The notes beneath the pieces are model-generated. The model was not told the origin of the DNA, ran no database searches, and worked only from the letters and a program-made list of their open reading frames with translations. From Anniella stebbinsi (lineage: Eukaryota; Chordata; Lepidosauria; Squamata; Anniellidae): 64,000 nucleotides of DNA. Of this stretch, positions 18,960 through 28,875 are shown in pieces (the stretch's first letter is position 1; every line of letters starts with the position of its first letter). The translations under genes were made by a program, and so were the position numbers. The DNA is taken from the NCBI GenBank assembly GCA_029215795.1, contig JARDYH010000003.1:94148609-94212608 (forward strand), written 5' to 3'.

Positions 18960-20400
18960 ACTCTACTTATCAGCAGTAAGATTAAGAGGCTATCTACACT
19001 TACATCAAAATCACATGTTAATGTATTTTCTGGACTATATCACTGAAGGCCCTAGGTGTGGACATTTATGTGCACAACCATGAGTATAGTTGGGGGATAA
19101 CTGTGAATATGATTGCTAAGAAAGCAAAGGTGCCACACTAGAATCCCAAGCATAGCAAAAAGGCTGAGTAAAGAAGAGTTCCACCTGGCTCTTCAAAATG
19201 GAGCTAACCTTCATTTTCCACTGATGGCTCTATATCAGCATTTTTTCAAACTTCAAGGAGCTCTTTCCTCATTGATGTCTACTGAAGGATCTGTAGATGT
19301 TGCAGTGGATTATGGAGAAAGTTCAGGCGTGCACATCCAATTCACACCTGGCTTATTCTATTGTTCCATATAACTGAGACTTTGTCCAAGGGAATGCTTA
19401 ATTATCCCCCGTGGCTGCATATTTCAGGTAGCAATTGGTAGAAACAGGCAAGCTTGTCCACCATTATTGATCTTCTTGTTGAGAAACTCCTGATAAGCCT
19501 CCATGCTTACATATGATCCCAATATTCAACACCTTTCAAAACAGTGGCTATTCAGGTAAGGATGAAACTGGTCAATTTCTGTTTCTTTCTGTTTCTGATT
19601 TTTCCAGACTTACATTGGTTTATCCGGAAACACATTTTTTTTTAAAAAAAATGCATTAAAATTCATACACATTTCTGAATGCATTGCTTCCAAAATAATT
19701 TTTCATACGATTTTCCTTTATATGCACATTTGGCAAGCAACTTTCTTAATATAATGCATTTGGAATGTTATTTTCACTAACATACACATATTTGTATGCA
19801 GTTTTTGATTAGAGAACTCCATTGCAAAATTAGGAGAAGTGCACATTTTGAAGGGAAACTGAGTTTTGGGTTCACATATTAGTTCGAAAGTATGATATTC
19901 GGGAAGTTCGGTGCAAACTGAATGCATTCCCCCCCCCCCCCCATTCCTAATTGCGGAGTGGAGGTGGATGAATGAAGAGACAGACCCAAGTTATGGGTTT
20001 AAATAGAGCCACATTTTATTTACAAGATCTGCAAAAAGGAGAACCTATAGGGGCATCCATTTGGGGCCTTTCCAAGGCCCATGTCTTCAGTCAGGCGAAC
20101 CAATTTGGACCCATTAATTGGTGAGGTGCAAATTGCCCTTTCGTGGGTCCCCCAATTGGGTAGGGAGACCTTCTGGTGTCACTTCCCCCCATTCCGCAAG
20201 GTTCCGGGTAGGTGAGAAAAGTTGGCCTCAAAGGTAATCCTTACCTCCCAGCCAGGCCGCAGGGCTCAAAGCTGGGAGCCTCAGGAATTACCAGTCACCG
20301 CAACAGTGCCTGTAAATGCTCACCAATCTATATTCCGCTCTGGATGCCCCTACCTTACCACCAAATCAGCATGTGACCATTTTTAGAGCAACCAGATTAA
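18960..20400. other. Anonymous sequence, with a possible hAT-like end at 19949
   Basis: No gene recognised. The AT-rich stretch 19560-19949 ends with a poly-C run and CATTCCTA, similar to the CATCCCTA ends of hAT-like MITEs, but no matching left end was found. 19970-20390 has no recognised feature. Confidence 0.35.
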
Positions 20401-20409
20401 CCTAATTAA

Positions 20410-20917
20410 TAGGGGTGTGCACGGACCCCCCGGATCGGATCGGGACCCGGATCGGGACCTTCAATTTTGTCACGGATCGGTTCGGACAAAATCGGAGGCC
20501 CCTTGGACCGGATCAAGTCCGATGCCGATCCAAAAATCGGAAATTTTTGGATCGGCTGCCATTTTTTTCCCCATAGACTTGCATTGCAATGCAAGTCTAT
20601 GAGGAAAAAATGGCGGCGGGTGGGTGAAGGGGGGGCCTAACTCCCTCCCCCCCGGGGCCATCTGCTGTGGATGGCCCCGGCAGGTAAGCCCTCTCCCCCA
20701 CGCTCCGTACCCCCCCGGGGCCGTCCGCTTCCATCCGCTGGCGCCAGCGGGCGCCTGCCGATCCATCGATCCATCCGAACCGGATCGGAACCTTTTCAGA
20801 TCGGTTTGGATTGGATCAGCCGATCCAGCAGTGAGATCAGAAATCGGATAATTTATCCGATTTCCCCCTGGATCGGATTTGGATCGTGGATCGGATCCGA
20901 TCCAGTGCACATCCCTA
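20410..20917. mobile_element. hAT-like MITE, TAGGGGTGTGCACGGA, TSD CTAATTAA
   Basis: Exact octamers CTAATTAA flank it (20402-20409 and 20918-20925). The ends are TAGGGGTGTGCACGGA with GTGCACATCCCTA. Both subterminal regions are packed with GGATCGG/GATCGGAT repeats. A hairpin at about 20560-20612 pairs TTCCCCATAGACTTGCATTG with its inverse. CAGGTAAG, a consensus 5' splice site, occurs at 20681-20688. It is 508 bp with no transposase. Confidence 0.92.
20681..20688 (+). promoter_or_regulatory. Consensus 5' splice-site match in hAT-like MITE
   Basis: CAGGTAAG, a perfect metazoan donor consensus, in the GC-rich part of the element. The same sequence recurs in two related elements at the edge of palindromic modules. 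Use is unproven. Confidence 0.35.
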
Positions 20918-21286
20918 CTAATTAACACTCCCAAACTGTCTTACAGTATGAAGTAGGCAAAAAAACTCATGAACAACTTAGTCCATGAGCAATAAATTCC
21001 TACTTGGTCCCAAAATTGGCAACCAGCAAGCCCATACTGTCTACAGGGAGGGAGGGAGCTGTGCAGGAATGAAGAGGCTGGGAGGGGTAAGGTCCCTTAA
21101 ATAGGGCTTGAGACCCCTCCCAGCCGCGTGGCCTTAATCTGCCCACCAATGAGAGGCAGCCACTTGTCTCTTCTTCCCCCCCTCCCCCTGCAAATGCCTC
21201 CCCATGCCCAGGCTGTGCCAGGTGTGGCAGAAGGGCCATTCCAAATGCAGAAGCATTGCCATGCTAAGTCAGTTCAAAGGTATATC

Positions 21287-21412
21287 AGCCTTCCCCAACA
21301 TGTTGCCTTCCAGATGTCTTGGACAACAATCCCCACCCCCTTTCACAGTTGGCCGGAGATGATGGGAATTATAGTCCAACACATCTACAGCATACTAAGT
21401 TGGGGAAGGTGG
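21287..21412. mobile_element. Palindromic MITE with CCTTCCCCAA ends
   Basis: Left end CAGCCTTCCCCAACATG and right end AGTTGGGGAAGGTGG are inverted. The interior pairs CAGATGTCTTGGACAACAA with TATAGTCCAACACATCT. Partial relatives occur near 25468-25570 and 54705-54790 (TAGTCCAACAAC / TACAACAACATCTGG). Confidence 0.7.
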
Positions 21413-21726
21413 ATCTAAGTGTAACATTCTTCCCCCCCAAATTAGCCAGCCTGATGTCTCTGGGATCTCACAACCAGAGTGTGAAGAATGTGATTCCCCC
21501 TCCCCTCTGAATGATGGCTCATGGCCTTTGATCAACCTTTCTTCTGGGAATTCATCTGACTCTTAAAAACTCATCTAATTTAATGGTTAGCACCATAACG
21601 TGCAGTGAGTACATGTGGGTAAGTATCCAAGTGCACACCCAAACGGATCAACAATTTGAGTGTGTTCCAAGCAAATTTGTGCAAAGCCTTTGGAGGCACT
21701 TGAAATGCTTATTGCCATTGTTTCCC

Positions 21727-22095
21727 CCACCTGCCCTGCTCTCAAGTGAAGAAACCTCCTTCAGCAGCTGGCTATAAGAGACAGGGACTTTGGAGTGGTG
21801 GCACCCCATTTATGGAATGCGTTCCCCAGAGAGGCTTGCCTGGTGCCTACGATATGGCCTTTCCAGTGTCAGGGGAAGAACTTTTTATTCTCCCAGCCAT
21901 TTTAAGAACTGTTTTTAGTGCTTTCAATACTTTATTCTGACGTTGCTTATATGCTAGAATGGATATATTCTTTGCTGCTGTTTTTATCTTGGTTTTCTGT
22001 TGTACAGTTTTTTTATTTTTAATGTTTGTATTCCATGTTTTTAATGTATTGTACACCACCCAGAGAACTTTGGTTCTTGGGCAGTTTGAAAGTAC
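21727..22095 (+). repeat. L2 LINE 3' end
   Basis: Upstream codons retain an ORF2 end-like stretch (GVVAPHLWNAFPRE equivalent in shifted frame near 21780-21840). A 3' UTR follows, ending ACCACCCAGAGAACTTTGG and TTGGGCAGTTTG, the L2 tail. There is no AATAAA-type repeat tail, so the tail is degraded. Confidence 0.75.
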
Positions 22096-22109
22096 AGTCA
22101 ACAAACAAA

Positions 22110-22535
22110 CAAACTTACCTTGAGGCCAGCAAGCTGCAAGTGCTCCCATCACCCAGTGGAACTATGAGCATTCCCAGCATGAACATGATACCATGCGCAA
22201 CCTTTCTGCCAAGAAGAAGGGCCCTGGGAGTCTTTTCCTTGGCAGGAAGGGTGCGCACAGCATCACTTTCATGTCTGGGATGCTGAGACGGGTAGGGGCC
22301 GGGGCTGGGAGTGTCCACCACCACGACCACCACCTTTGTCTTTTTGATCACCTGTTCCAAGGGAAGTTTCTTTGCCTTGGATCAAGGAGAAGGGTGAGGC
22401 ACAGCCTACTCACAAGCAATCAAAGAGCGGTGGTCACCTATGCGAGAACCCCTGCCTTAAATGCTCATGCTATCCTTAGCAGTGACTTCTATAGCTTTAT
22501 TATGCAGTGTGTTCTGCCTGTTCTGAGCTTACTGC
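22110..22535. other. Anonymous sequence
   Basis: A short internal duplication is visible: GCCAAGAAGAAGGGCCCTGGGAG and a TTGGCAGGAAGGGT echo lie about 45 bp apart. The segment has no recognised frame. Confidence 0.35.
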
Positions 22536-22855
22536 TAGGCTGACCATATGAAAAGGAGGACAGGGCTCATGTATCTTTAACAGTTGTAAAGAAAAGAGAA
22601 TTTCAGCCAGTGTAATTTGTATGCAATTAGTTCCTGGTGAAATTCCCTCTTCATCACAACAGTTAAAGGTGCAGGCACTATACTAGATTGACCATATTCG
22701 AAAGAAGGCAGGGCCCTTGCAACTTTAACTGTTGTGATGAAGAGGGAATTTCACCAGGAACTATTTGCATACAAATGATGCTGGCTGAAATTCCCTTTTC
22801 TCTGCAACTGTTAAAGTTACATGAGCTCTGTCCTCCTTTTCATATGGTCAGCCTA
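22536..22855. mobile_element. hAT-like foldback MITE, TAGGCTGACCATATG, TSD CTTACTGC
   Basis: An exact 8-bp duplication CTTACTGC flanks it (22528-22535, 22856-22863). The terminal inverted repeats are about 40 bp and continue inside as paired ACAGTTGTAAAG / CTGCAACTGTTAAAG blocks. An internal extra end (TAGATTGACCATATTCGAA) near the middle suggests the element is a head-to-head dimer. Relatives are at 31294-31611 and a half copy at 38519-38694. Confidence 0.9.
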
Positions 22856-22899
22856 CTTACTGCCAACTCAGGTTTCATTGCATGATCCTGAGGTTTATC

Positions 22900-23308
22900 T
22901 AGGGATGTTGGAGAAATCTGCAATTCAATCAAATGTGTTGGGATTTTTATGAATCCGACCCGCGGATTCCACAGCAGACCAGCTTTCCCCAAGTTGCATG
23001 GATTCCCCAAGTTACATGAACTTGCGGATGTTATTTTTTTTTTTTAACCCCACGGGCTAAAGCATTAAATTGTGTATTTGGGGAAGGGTTGCACATTTTC
23101 ACTAGTCCAAATGTGTGCAAAGGCAAATTTGCACAAATTCTGAAAATTGGAAAAAAAATCTGATTCCATCAATGAGCAGGCAAGAGAACAAAAGGCACCT
23201 GACAATCTGTGAACGGATTTTACAAAAACTTCACATCACTATCATGGGGGATGGGGTGGAGGCAATTCCTCTCTCTACACCATTCATAATATTCAATGAT
23301 GCTTCCCC
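22900..23308. mobile_element. Possible hAT-like MITE, TAGGGATGTTGGAGAA family
   Basis: The left end TAGGGATGTTGGAGAAATC matches 24015 (TAGGCATGTCGGAGAAATC). The right end is uncertain; TGCTTCCCCCA near 23298-23308 with a partial octamer match is only a guess. Confidence 0.35.
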
Positions 23309-24014
23309 CAACTTATCAACCCCCTGAAGCAGGCCTTAAAAAACAATACAGGCCAGAACGCTTTGGGATTTGAAAGAAAGTATTTTAGCATCCTGAGAAC
23401 CTGCTTCTCTCCCCGTTTTTTGTCCTGATTTGGATGCTCTCTGCCTTTTGGTTTTTGGTTTTTTGCCTTTCCCAACGACCTAAACTTAAAAGACCCCAAC
23501 TTTTTAGCCTTTCCTCATCGGGAAGATATTTATAGATATGACACAACCAACTTCATGTTAGGTGTAGCAGGACTATTGAGAGTAGGTGCTTCCAGATGAG
23601 GCTTTTATCCTGCAATTGCTTTGTCTTATTCATTTTTGGGGGAAGGGGGGGTTGCACACAGATCATGTCATGTTCAGTTTGTATCCTTCCAGTGTTTTAC
23701 CATTCTTCCTCCCATCTTTTTCCTTATCAGAAAGAGAATCCAAAAGATAGAATAGCTGCCTTCAGATAGTTAGCGATAGGCGCCTTCCATTTGGAAGCAC
23801 CCACTATGTAACAAGCAAGGGATACCAGCCAACTCTCAGGCAGATACATTGAGTGGATGTATGTTGTAATTGAAGAGGAAGGCACTGTGGGAGTACTTTG
23901 AAATGGGGAATATAAAATAGCATCTTGTACCTCAACAAATCTGAATGATTCTTTAGTTTATACCAAGTTGCTTAGAAGAGCCAATAGCAAAGATGTGATT
24001 GGAAGTATTAATAT

Positions 24015-24404
24015 TAGGCATGTCGGAGAAATCTGTTAGGAGAGTGGTGTTTGGTGGGTTTTCCTGGGCTTGCCTACCTGGACTTCCTCTCAGTTCTCCC
24101 TGTGGTGTCCAACTTGATCTGGAGCGAGTTGGGTACTGCAGCAGCTTTTCCAGGAAGTGTGCAGATTTTGGCAAGGATCTTCAATTTGCACAATTTGTGG
24201 CCAAATTTGTGTAATTTGCACTTATTTGGGCGTAATTTCCACAAATCGCTCAGAAATTGCAACCCCGCCCCAAAGTGCACAGGAAGTTTCCAGAGCTGGG
24301 TGAACAGCTCACAGCTCAGCTCACAGATGCAAAGCAAGTCGTACATGCTGTGGAACTCCGTTGAGCCAAAAAAGGATCAGGTTCCCCAGTGATGGCCACC
24401 TCTA
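24015..24404. mobile_element. hAT-like MITE, TAGGCATGTCGGAGAA, near-exact 8-bp TSD
   Basis: Octamers ATTAATAT (24007-24014) and ATCAATAT (24405-24412) match at 7 of 8. The left end is TAGGCATGTCGGAGAAATC and the right end CACCTCTA. The interior has alternating AATTTGCAC/AATTTGTG motifs like those in 44394-44803. It is 390 bp with no transposase. Confidence 0.7.
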
Positions 24405-24419
24405 ATCAATATTGCACTC

Positions 24420-24745
24420 CCATCTCTCCTGGATCTAAAGCACAGAGCACCATTTGTCACATCATTAGCCGTGAAGGGTAACAAACTGTAGGAAATGTTG
24501 GCCAAAAAGACTGTATGGCTCCAGTTTGAAAATTGTCCTTCGTCGTTTGATATGAAAAAGATTACCTTTTCCCCTATTAGACTTATTGTCCATGAAGAGT
24601 CTCATAAAAGCACTTCATTAGTTTTATGACACATTGCAACAGTTAGCAGATATGGCTGTCTAAGCTCATTAAACGTGTTACAAGCAAGATAGCCAAAGAT
24701 CCTTCACATTAATGCTCCAATTAGTAACCTCCCTATGAAAACCCT
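24420..24745. other. Repeat-free AT-rich block, candidate conserved noncoding element
   Basis: No repeat or frame. Motifs include CATTAGCCG, GATTACC, GCTCATTAAACG, GATAGCC and CCAATTAG. Composition and lack of repeat matches suggest an old noncoding element; not testable here. Confidence 0.3.
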
Positions 24746-24754
24746 CCCTCGTGC

Positions 24755-24980
24755 GGGTTGGGAGGCAGAAAATGTTACATCTTTTAAACACCTCCTGAAG
24801 ACATGCCTTTTTCCACAGGCTTTCCCTGGTTTTTAATGTAGCTCGTTTTACACTGCCTTTTTAACTGTTTAATGTTTTAATTTATATTGTTATTCTTACG
24901 TTTTTTAATTGTGCACTGCCCAGAGAATTTCGGCTGATGGGCAGTATAAAGATGTAATAAATAAATAAATAAATAAAAAT
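24755..24980 (+). repeat. L2 LINE 3' end with AAAT tail
   Basis: It reads TTTAAACACCTCCTGAAGAC (end of ORF2), the 3' UTR, the tail GCCCAGAGAATTTCGGCTGA and the (AAAT)n repeat at about 24957-24977. Confidence 0.85.
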
Positions 24981-25097
24981 TAATAAATATATGTCTAGGG
25001 GAAAATGTTTGTTTATTATAATTTCCCCCCAATTCTTGCCCATTCTCCCTTCAGTTTCTTTACAGCACAGTGAACATAGCCGAAAATTATTTATTTA

Positions 25098-25213
25098 GGG
25101 TGCAATGATGTGCATATTTGGACAGAAAGAATTCCTACAACTCCCAGCATTCCCCAGCCAGCAATGCTGGGAGTTGTAGGACATTTTTCTGTCTTATACA
25201 TAGCATTGCACCC
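25098..25213. mobile_element. Palindromic MITE, GGGTGCAATCC family
   Basis: A 116-bp palindrome: GGGTGCAATGATGTGCATA at the left and its inverse at the right, with central ACTCCCAGCATTCCCCAGCC. It is flanked by TA on both sides (TTTA at left, CTAA at right). Confidence 0.8.
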
Positions 25214-25467
25214 TAAGTGATTATATATATACTGCACTAGATGGGTTCGTTTCAGTATAAGGGACCTACCTATGCAACTTTGTTACTCTTCCACCAAGGG
25301 GCTCATGATACCTCCTCCCACCCAATACCTTTCTTTCCCGCAGCAATGTTAGGATGAGAAATAACGACAGACTCACAATCACACAGTGGATTAGGACACT
25401 TCATGACTAAGAAGGGATTTGAACCTACCTCTTCCTGGTCCTAGTCCAACACTCTAACAGAGTGGTT

Positions 25468-25570
25468 CCCAGCTTTGTTGTTTGACTACAACTTCCATTA
25501 TCCTCAGCCAGCAAGACCAGTGCTTAGGGGTGATAGGAGATGTAGTCCAACAACTTCTGGGGATGTAAGG
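25468..25570. mobile_element. Degraded palindromic MITE, TAGTCCAACAAC family
   Basis: GACTACAACTTCCATTATC at the left pairs loosely with GATAGGAGATGTAGTCCAAC at the right. It is related to 21287-21412. Confidence 0.45.
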
Positions 25571-26965
25571 AAGGAACCACTGCCACTATGCCATACTGGC
25601 TTTCCTCTCTTTTTCCTCCCCCCCATCTGCCCCTTTCTTAAGCAGAGCCATGTTCTTGTAAAACTCTTCTGCCATTGTATGATGAGAGCGGTTCACAGTG
25701 CCATCAAGATTCAATTGATCTGCAAAGGATCTGCTTTAATTATTTTCTTTTTAATTCTCATCTTTGCTTGCAAGAGGAATATGGGGGTCCTACTCTAAAA
25801 GTTTTTCTTTGATGGGATGCGGAGGGTTTACCTATTTCCTATATACCTGAAGCAATGAAAAAAATATTTTCACACGAGATAGTTCCATCTCCTCCAACAA
25901 AAGAAAGCAACAGCCCTTCCGGTGTGAGGGCCACTCCCAAGACTGCATTTGGGCTGGTAGGAAGCACACAAGTGAAAATGAATGATTGCTTCCCCATCAC
26001 TACCACCCCACCCACCCCACCCACCCCTCCTAATTTTGGCTCCCTGATACTTCTAAAATGGAGATGAGCTGCAACATTTGCCTTGAGATTTCAAAAGAAC
26101 TAGTAATTTGAAAATGGCTGGAAATCAACTTCATCCGGGAGCTCTTGTACTAATTTTCTAGACCGCAGACTATGCACGAGATGGAAAATACAGTTGTGAC
26201 TTGTCCCAAACAGTAAGAAAATCAGGGACAGTAGTATAACATTTGGTTTCCTTTGGATGAGACAGAGGGCTGGAGATAGATGGAGCCTTTGTAATATATG
26301 TTTGCTGACAAATATACATGCAGAGTGTCACTGGAAGCAAACTGATTCCTAGAGCACACAACACACAATTGCTAATCTTTCATCAAAGTCCTAAAGCAAA
26401 GATTTGGACTTTTGCAATTCTCAAGGTTGTTTTTAGTCCAGCTGAACATAGAGCACAGTCCCTCTCTGTGTGACTCTGTCAAAGCTCAGAGTAGAAACTG
26501 CTGTCTTTTCTGCCGCACAACCAAGCAGCCTTATATCTCATCTTGCCGGATATGAGGCTGCTTGGTTGCTCTAATAGATTGTCTATCAGAGCAATCATCT
26601 CATAAGTATAACCTACTGCTGGGGAGGTTTTGGCCAATTATCCCTGACCATCAGCTAGCTAACAAAGAGAGGCACTCAACAACTGCTTACAATCAATGGT
26701 GTAATGGCAAATTATGACGTTCAGGAGCCATTACAAGCCCAGTAGTTTCGCCACCTGCTTTTCTATTATGTATACTCAATACAATATTGTGTTCAAAAAC
26801 TCCATCATTTAACCAGACATACAATACAAAGAAAGAATAATCTCACTCATGAGATCTCACAATTAAGTTTACAGGCCATGACAGCAATCCTATGCAGAGT
26901 CAACTGGGAATAAGCTCCCTTAAACTCAGTGGTGCTTATTTCTGACTGTGAACTTGTAAAATACA
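25570..26965. other. Anonymous sequence
   Basis: No gene recognised. A small inverted pair near 26520-26570, AAGCAGCCTTATATC with GATATGAGGCTGCTT, forms a hairpin. ACCCCACCCACCCCACCC occurs at about 26005-26028. Confidence 0.4.
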
Positions 26966-27264
26966 GGCTGAGTTTGGATGACACTTTAGGCAATGGAGGG
27001 GGAGGGAGAAGCAACTGAGGGTTTGTTCTTTTTGCAGTGCCCGACACATGACACATTGCCCCTCCCCCGTTGCTCGGCTGACAGTCCCAGCCTCATGATA
27101 AGCAATGGGTCTCCGATAAACACTGGAGCAGCCCATTGTTTTCCCCCATTGTTAAATAATATACTGTCCGTTGTGTGTCCCCCCCACGCATGACACAATA
27201 ATCAACACAACAGACAGTTGCCTCTTCCCCCCTCTGTTGCCTAAAGTGTTGTCCGAACTCAGCC
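26966..27264. mobile_element. Harbinger-like MITE (290-bp subfamily)
   Basis: The ends are GGCTGAGTTTGGATGACAC and GTTGTCCGAACTCAGCC. The same subfamily as 34662-34942, sharing a GATAAGCAATGGG...CCATTGTT core. The flanks ACA and ATC are not an exact 3-bp duplication. Confidence 0.75.
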
Positions 27265-27438
27265 ATCTTGTGCCTTAACCAAAGATCTTCAGCCAGCTAA
27301 AATGCATCCTTTAGCTTTTAATTAGAAATGCAAACAATCTTGCAAAGAAATGTTTCCATTTAAAAGGCTAGTGGAAGTGGGAACTCCGTCAAAGAAAAGA
27401 CGCCTTCAGCCTCTGCTTGATTATTTTCCTCATTCTCT

Positions 27439-27653
27439 GGCAGCATTTGGACGACACAATAATCAATGGGGGGAGGGGGGAACAATCATCAGATGTGTTG
27501 ATTATTGTGTCGTCCGAATGCTGCCAATAACTTACTGTCCATTGCCTCTTCCCCCCTCCATTGCCTAAAATGTCATCTGAATGCTGCTGATCAGCAACAC
27601 AATGGCCGATTGTTTCCCCCCTCCGTTGATTGTCATGTCATCTGAAACAGGCC
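27439..27653. mobile_element. Harbinger-like MITE, TSD TCT, compound
   Basis: The left end is GGCAGCATTTGGACGACAC and the right end GTCATCTGAAACAGGCC, with TCT at 27436-27438 and 27654-27656. Within it, 27439-27525 alone is an almost perfect 87-bp palindrome. Three further internal CCATTGCCT/TGTCATCTGAATG ends mark it as a fusion of several terminal pieces. Confidence 0.7.
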
Positions 27654-27659
27654 TCTTTC

Positions 27660-28110
27660 TTCTATACTAATCTGAAAGCCTCATTATCACCTCATTCACT
27701 TGACAGAGCAAAGAGGGTTCATCGGTGATCCTGGCTTCAGCTGATGACATAATCATTCCTGCTTTGAAATCAAGGTTAATGGGCTTACAGGTCCTTGCCC
27801 AGTGCCCAAGAATAGATCCTGAATCTCATGTTCAAGAAGAAGAGGTCACTGTCATAGTCCACCTCACGTGCCTCCCAGTGGATCCCAATTCATATTTTGA
27901 GATCCTAGGCTTTAACTTGTTTTTGGGTCTACCGTATTAAACACACAAATGGAGAGAACAGCTCATTACATACCTACAGAATAAAAGAGTGGGGCATTGA
28001 TCTCATCTACTTTCTATTTCCTCTTTCTTATATCTGTCCTTGAGTTTGTTTTTTTCTTTTAAAGAAAGCTTTTCTATTAAATTTGGAATTTCTGCCCATT
28101 AACTTTAAAT
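27660..28110. other. Anonymous sequence
   Basis: No gene recognised; no clear repeat. Confidence 0.4.
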
Positions 28111-28114
28111 AAAC

Positions 28115-28212
28115 TTTAAGGTGGATTCCTGCATTGAGTAGGGGGGTTGACTCAATGGCCTTATAGGCCCCTTCCAATTCTACCATTCTATAATTCTATG
28201 ATTCTATGAACT
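28115..28212 (+). repeat. CR1 LINE 3' end
   Basis: It reads GTGGATTCCTGCATTGAG, GACTCAATGGCCTTATAGGC and CCCCTTCCAATTCTA, then ATTCTATNATTCTATG repeats, the CR1 3' signature. Confidence 0.85.
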
Positions 28213-28509
28213 GATAAGAAAATATCTTAATCAGCTGATAAAACTACTGCTGAGATCTACAAACCAGCTAAGGCAGAGTACTTGGACTGAATGGCTTTAA
28301 TCCACCTCTAGCTGCACATAATTGCACACCATTGGTGGCCTAGGTGAGAATCCACTCCAACAGCCTTATCCAGGAAGTTTAGCAAGGGCCCATATTTGTA
28401 TGTATTGCAATACTCATTCAGATGAGCTGCATGAGTGCAAGCATGGTTGTGTGTGCAGATCTGCCCTGGTGCATTGGTGTGAATCTAATTTACAATCTGT
28501 TCCTAACCG

Positions 28510-28640
28510 AATTATCTCAGAAATGTCCCACTGAATTCAATGGGATGTAGTACCAAGTAAGGCTGCAATCCTAAGGATATTTTCTTGGAAATAAATCTCA
28601 CAGGACTCAGTGGGACTTACTTAGGAGTAAATACACTCCA
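28510..28640. repeat. Short dispersed repeat (AATGGGACTTACTTAGGAGTA family)
   Basis: Two halves repeat a CAGTGGGACTTACT-type motif with GGCTGCAATCCTAAGGATA between. The same motif occurs near 5164, 37700, 39060, 40190 and 56815. It is probably a SINE-like relic. Confidence 0.55.
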
Positions 28641-28875
28641 TATCAGGAAACACATATGATTACAATTATAGTCCTATGTTCCCTCATTGGAGCAAATGCA
28701 CATGTTCCCTCAGCAAATCAGTCTCTCTATATGATGTTTTCAAATACTTTTTAGACTATATTTCGTATATAATCTGGTCTAATGTGAGGCCAGAATTTTT
28801 TAGTCTAGTGACATTGTACTATTTAGCAAGTTCCACTGAATTGAATGAGACTTACTCCCAGGCAAAGGCATATAG

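Noticed and set aside
26005..26028. G-quadruplex-like ACCCC repeats
   Set aside because: The minus strand has G runs, but the tract is short and no functional context is visible.
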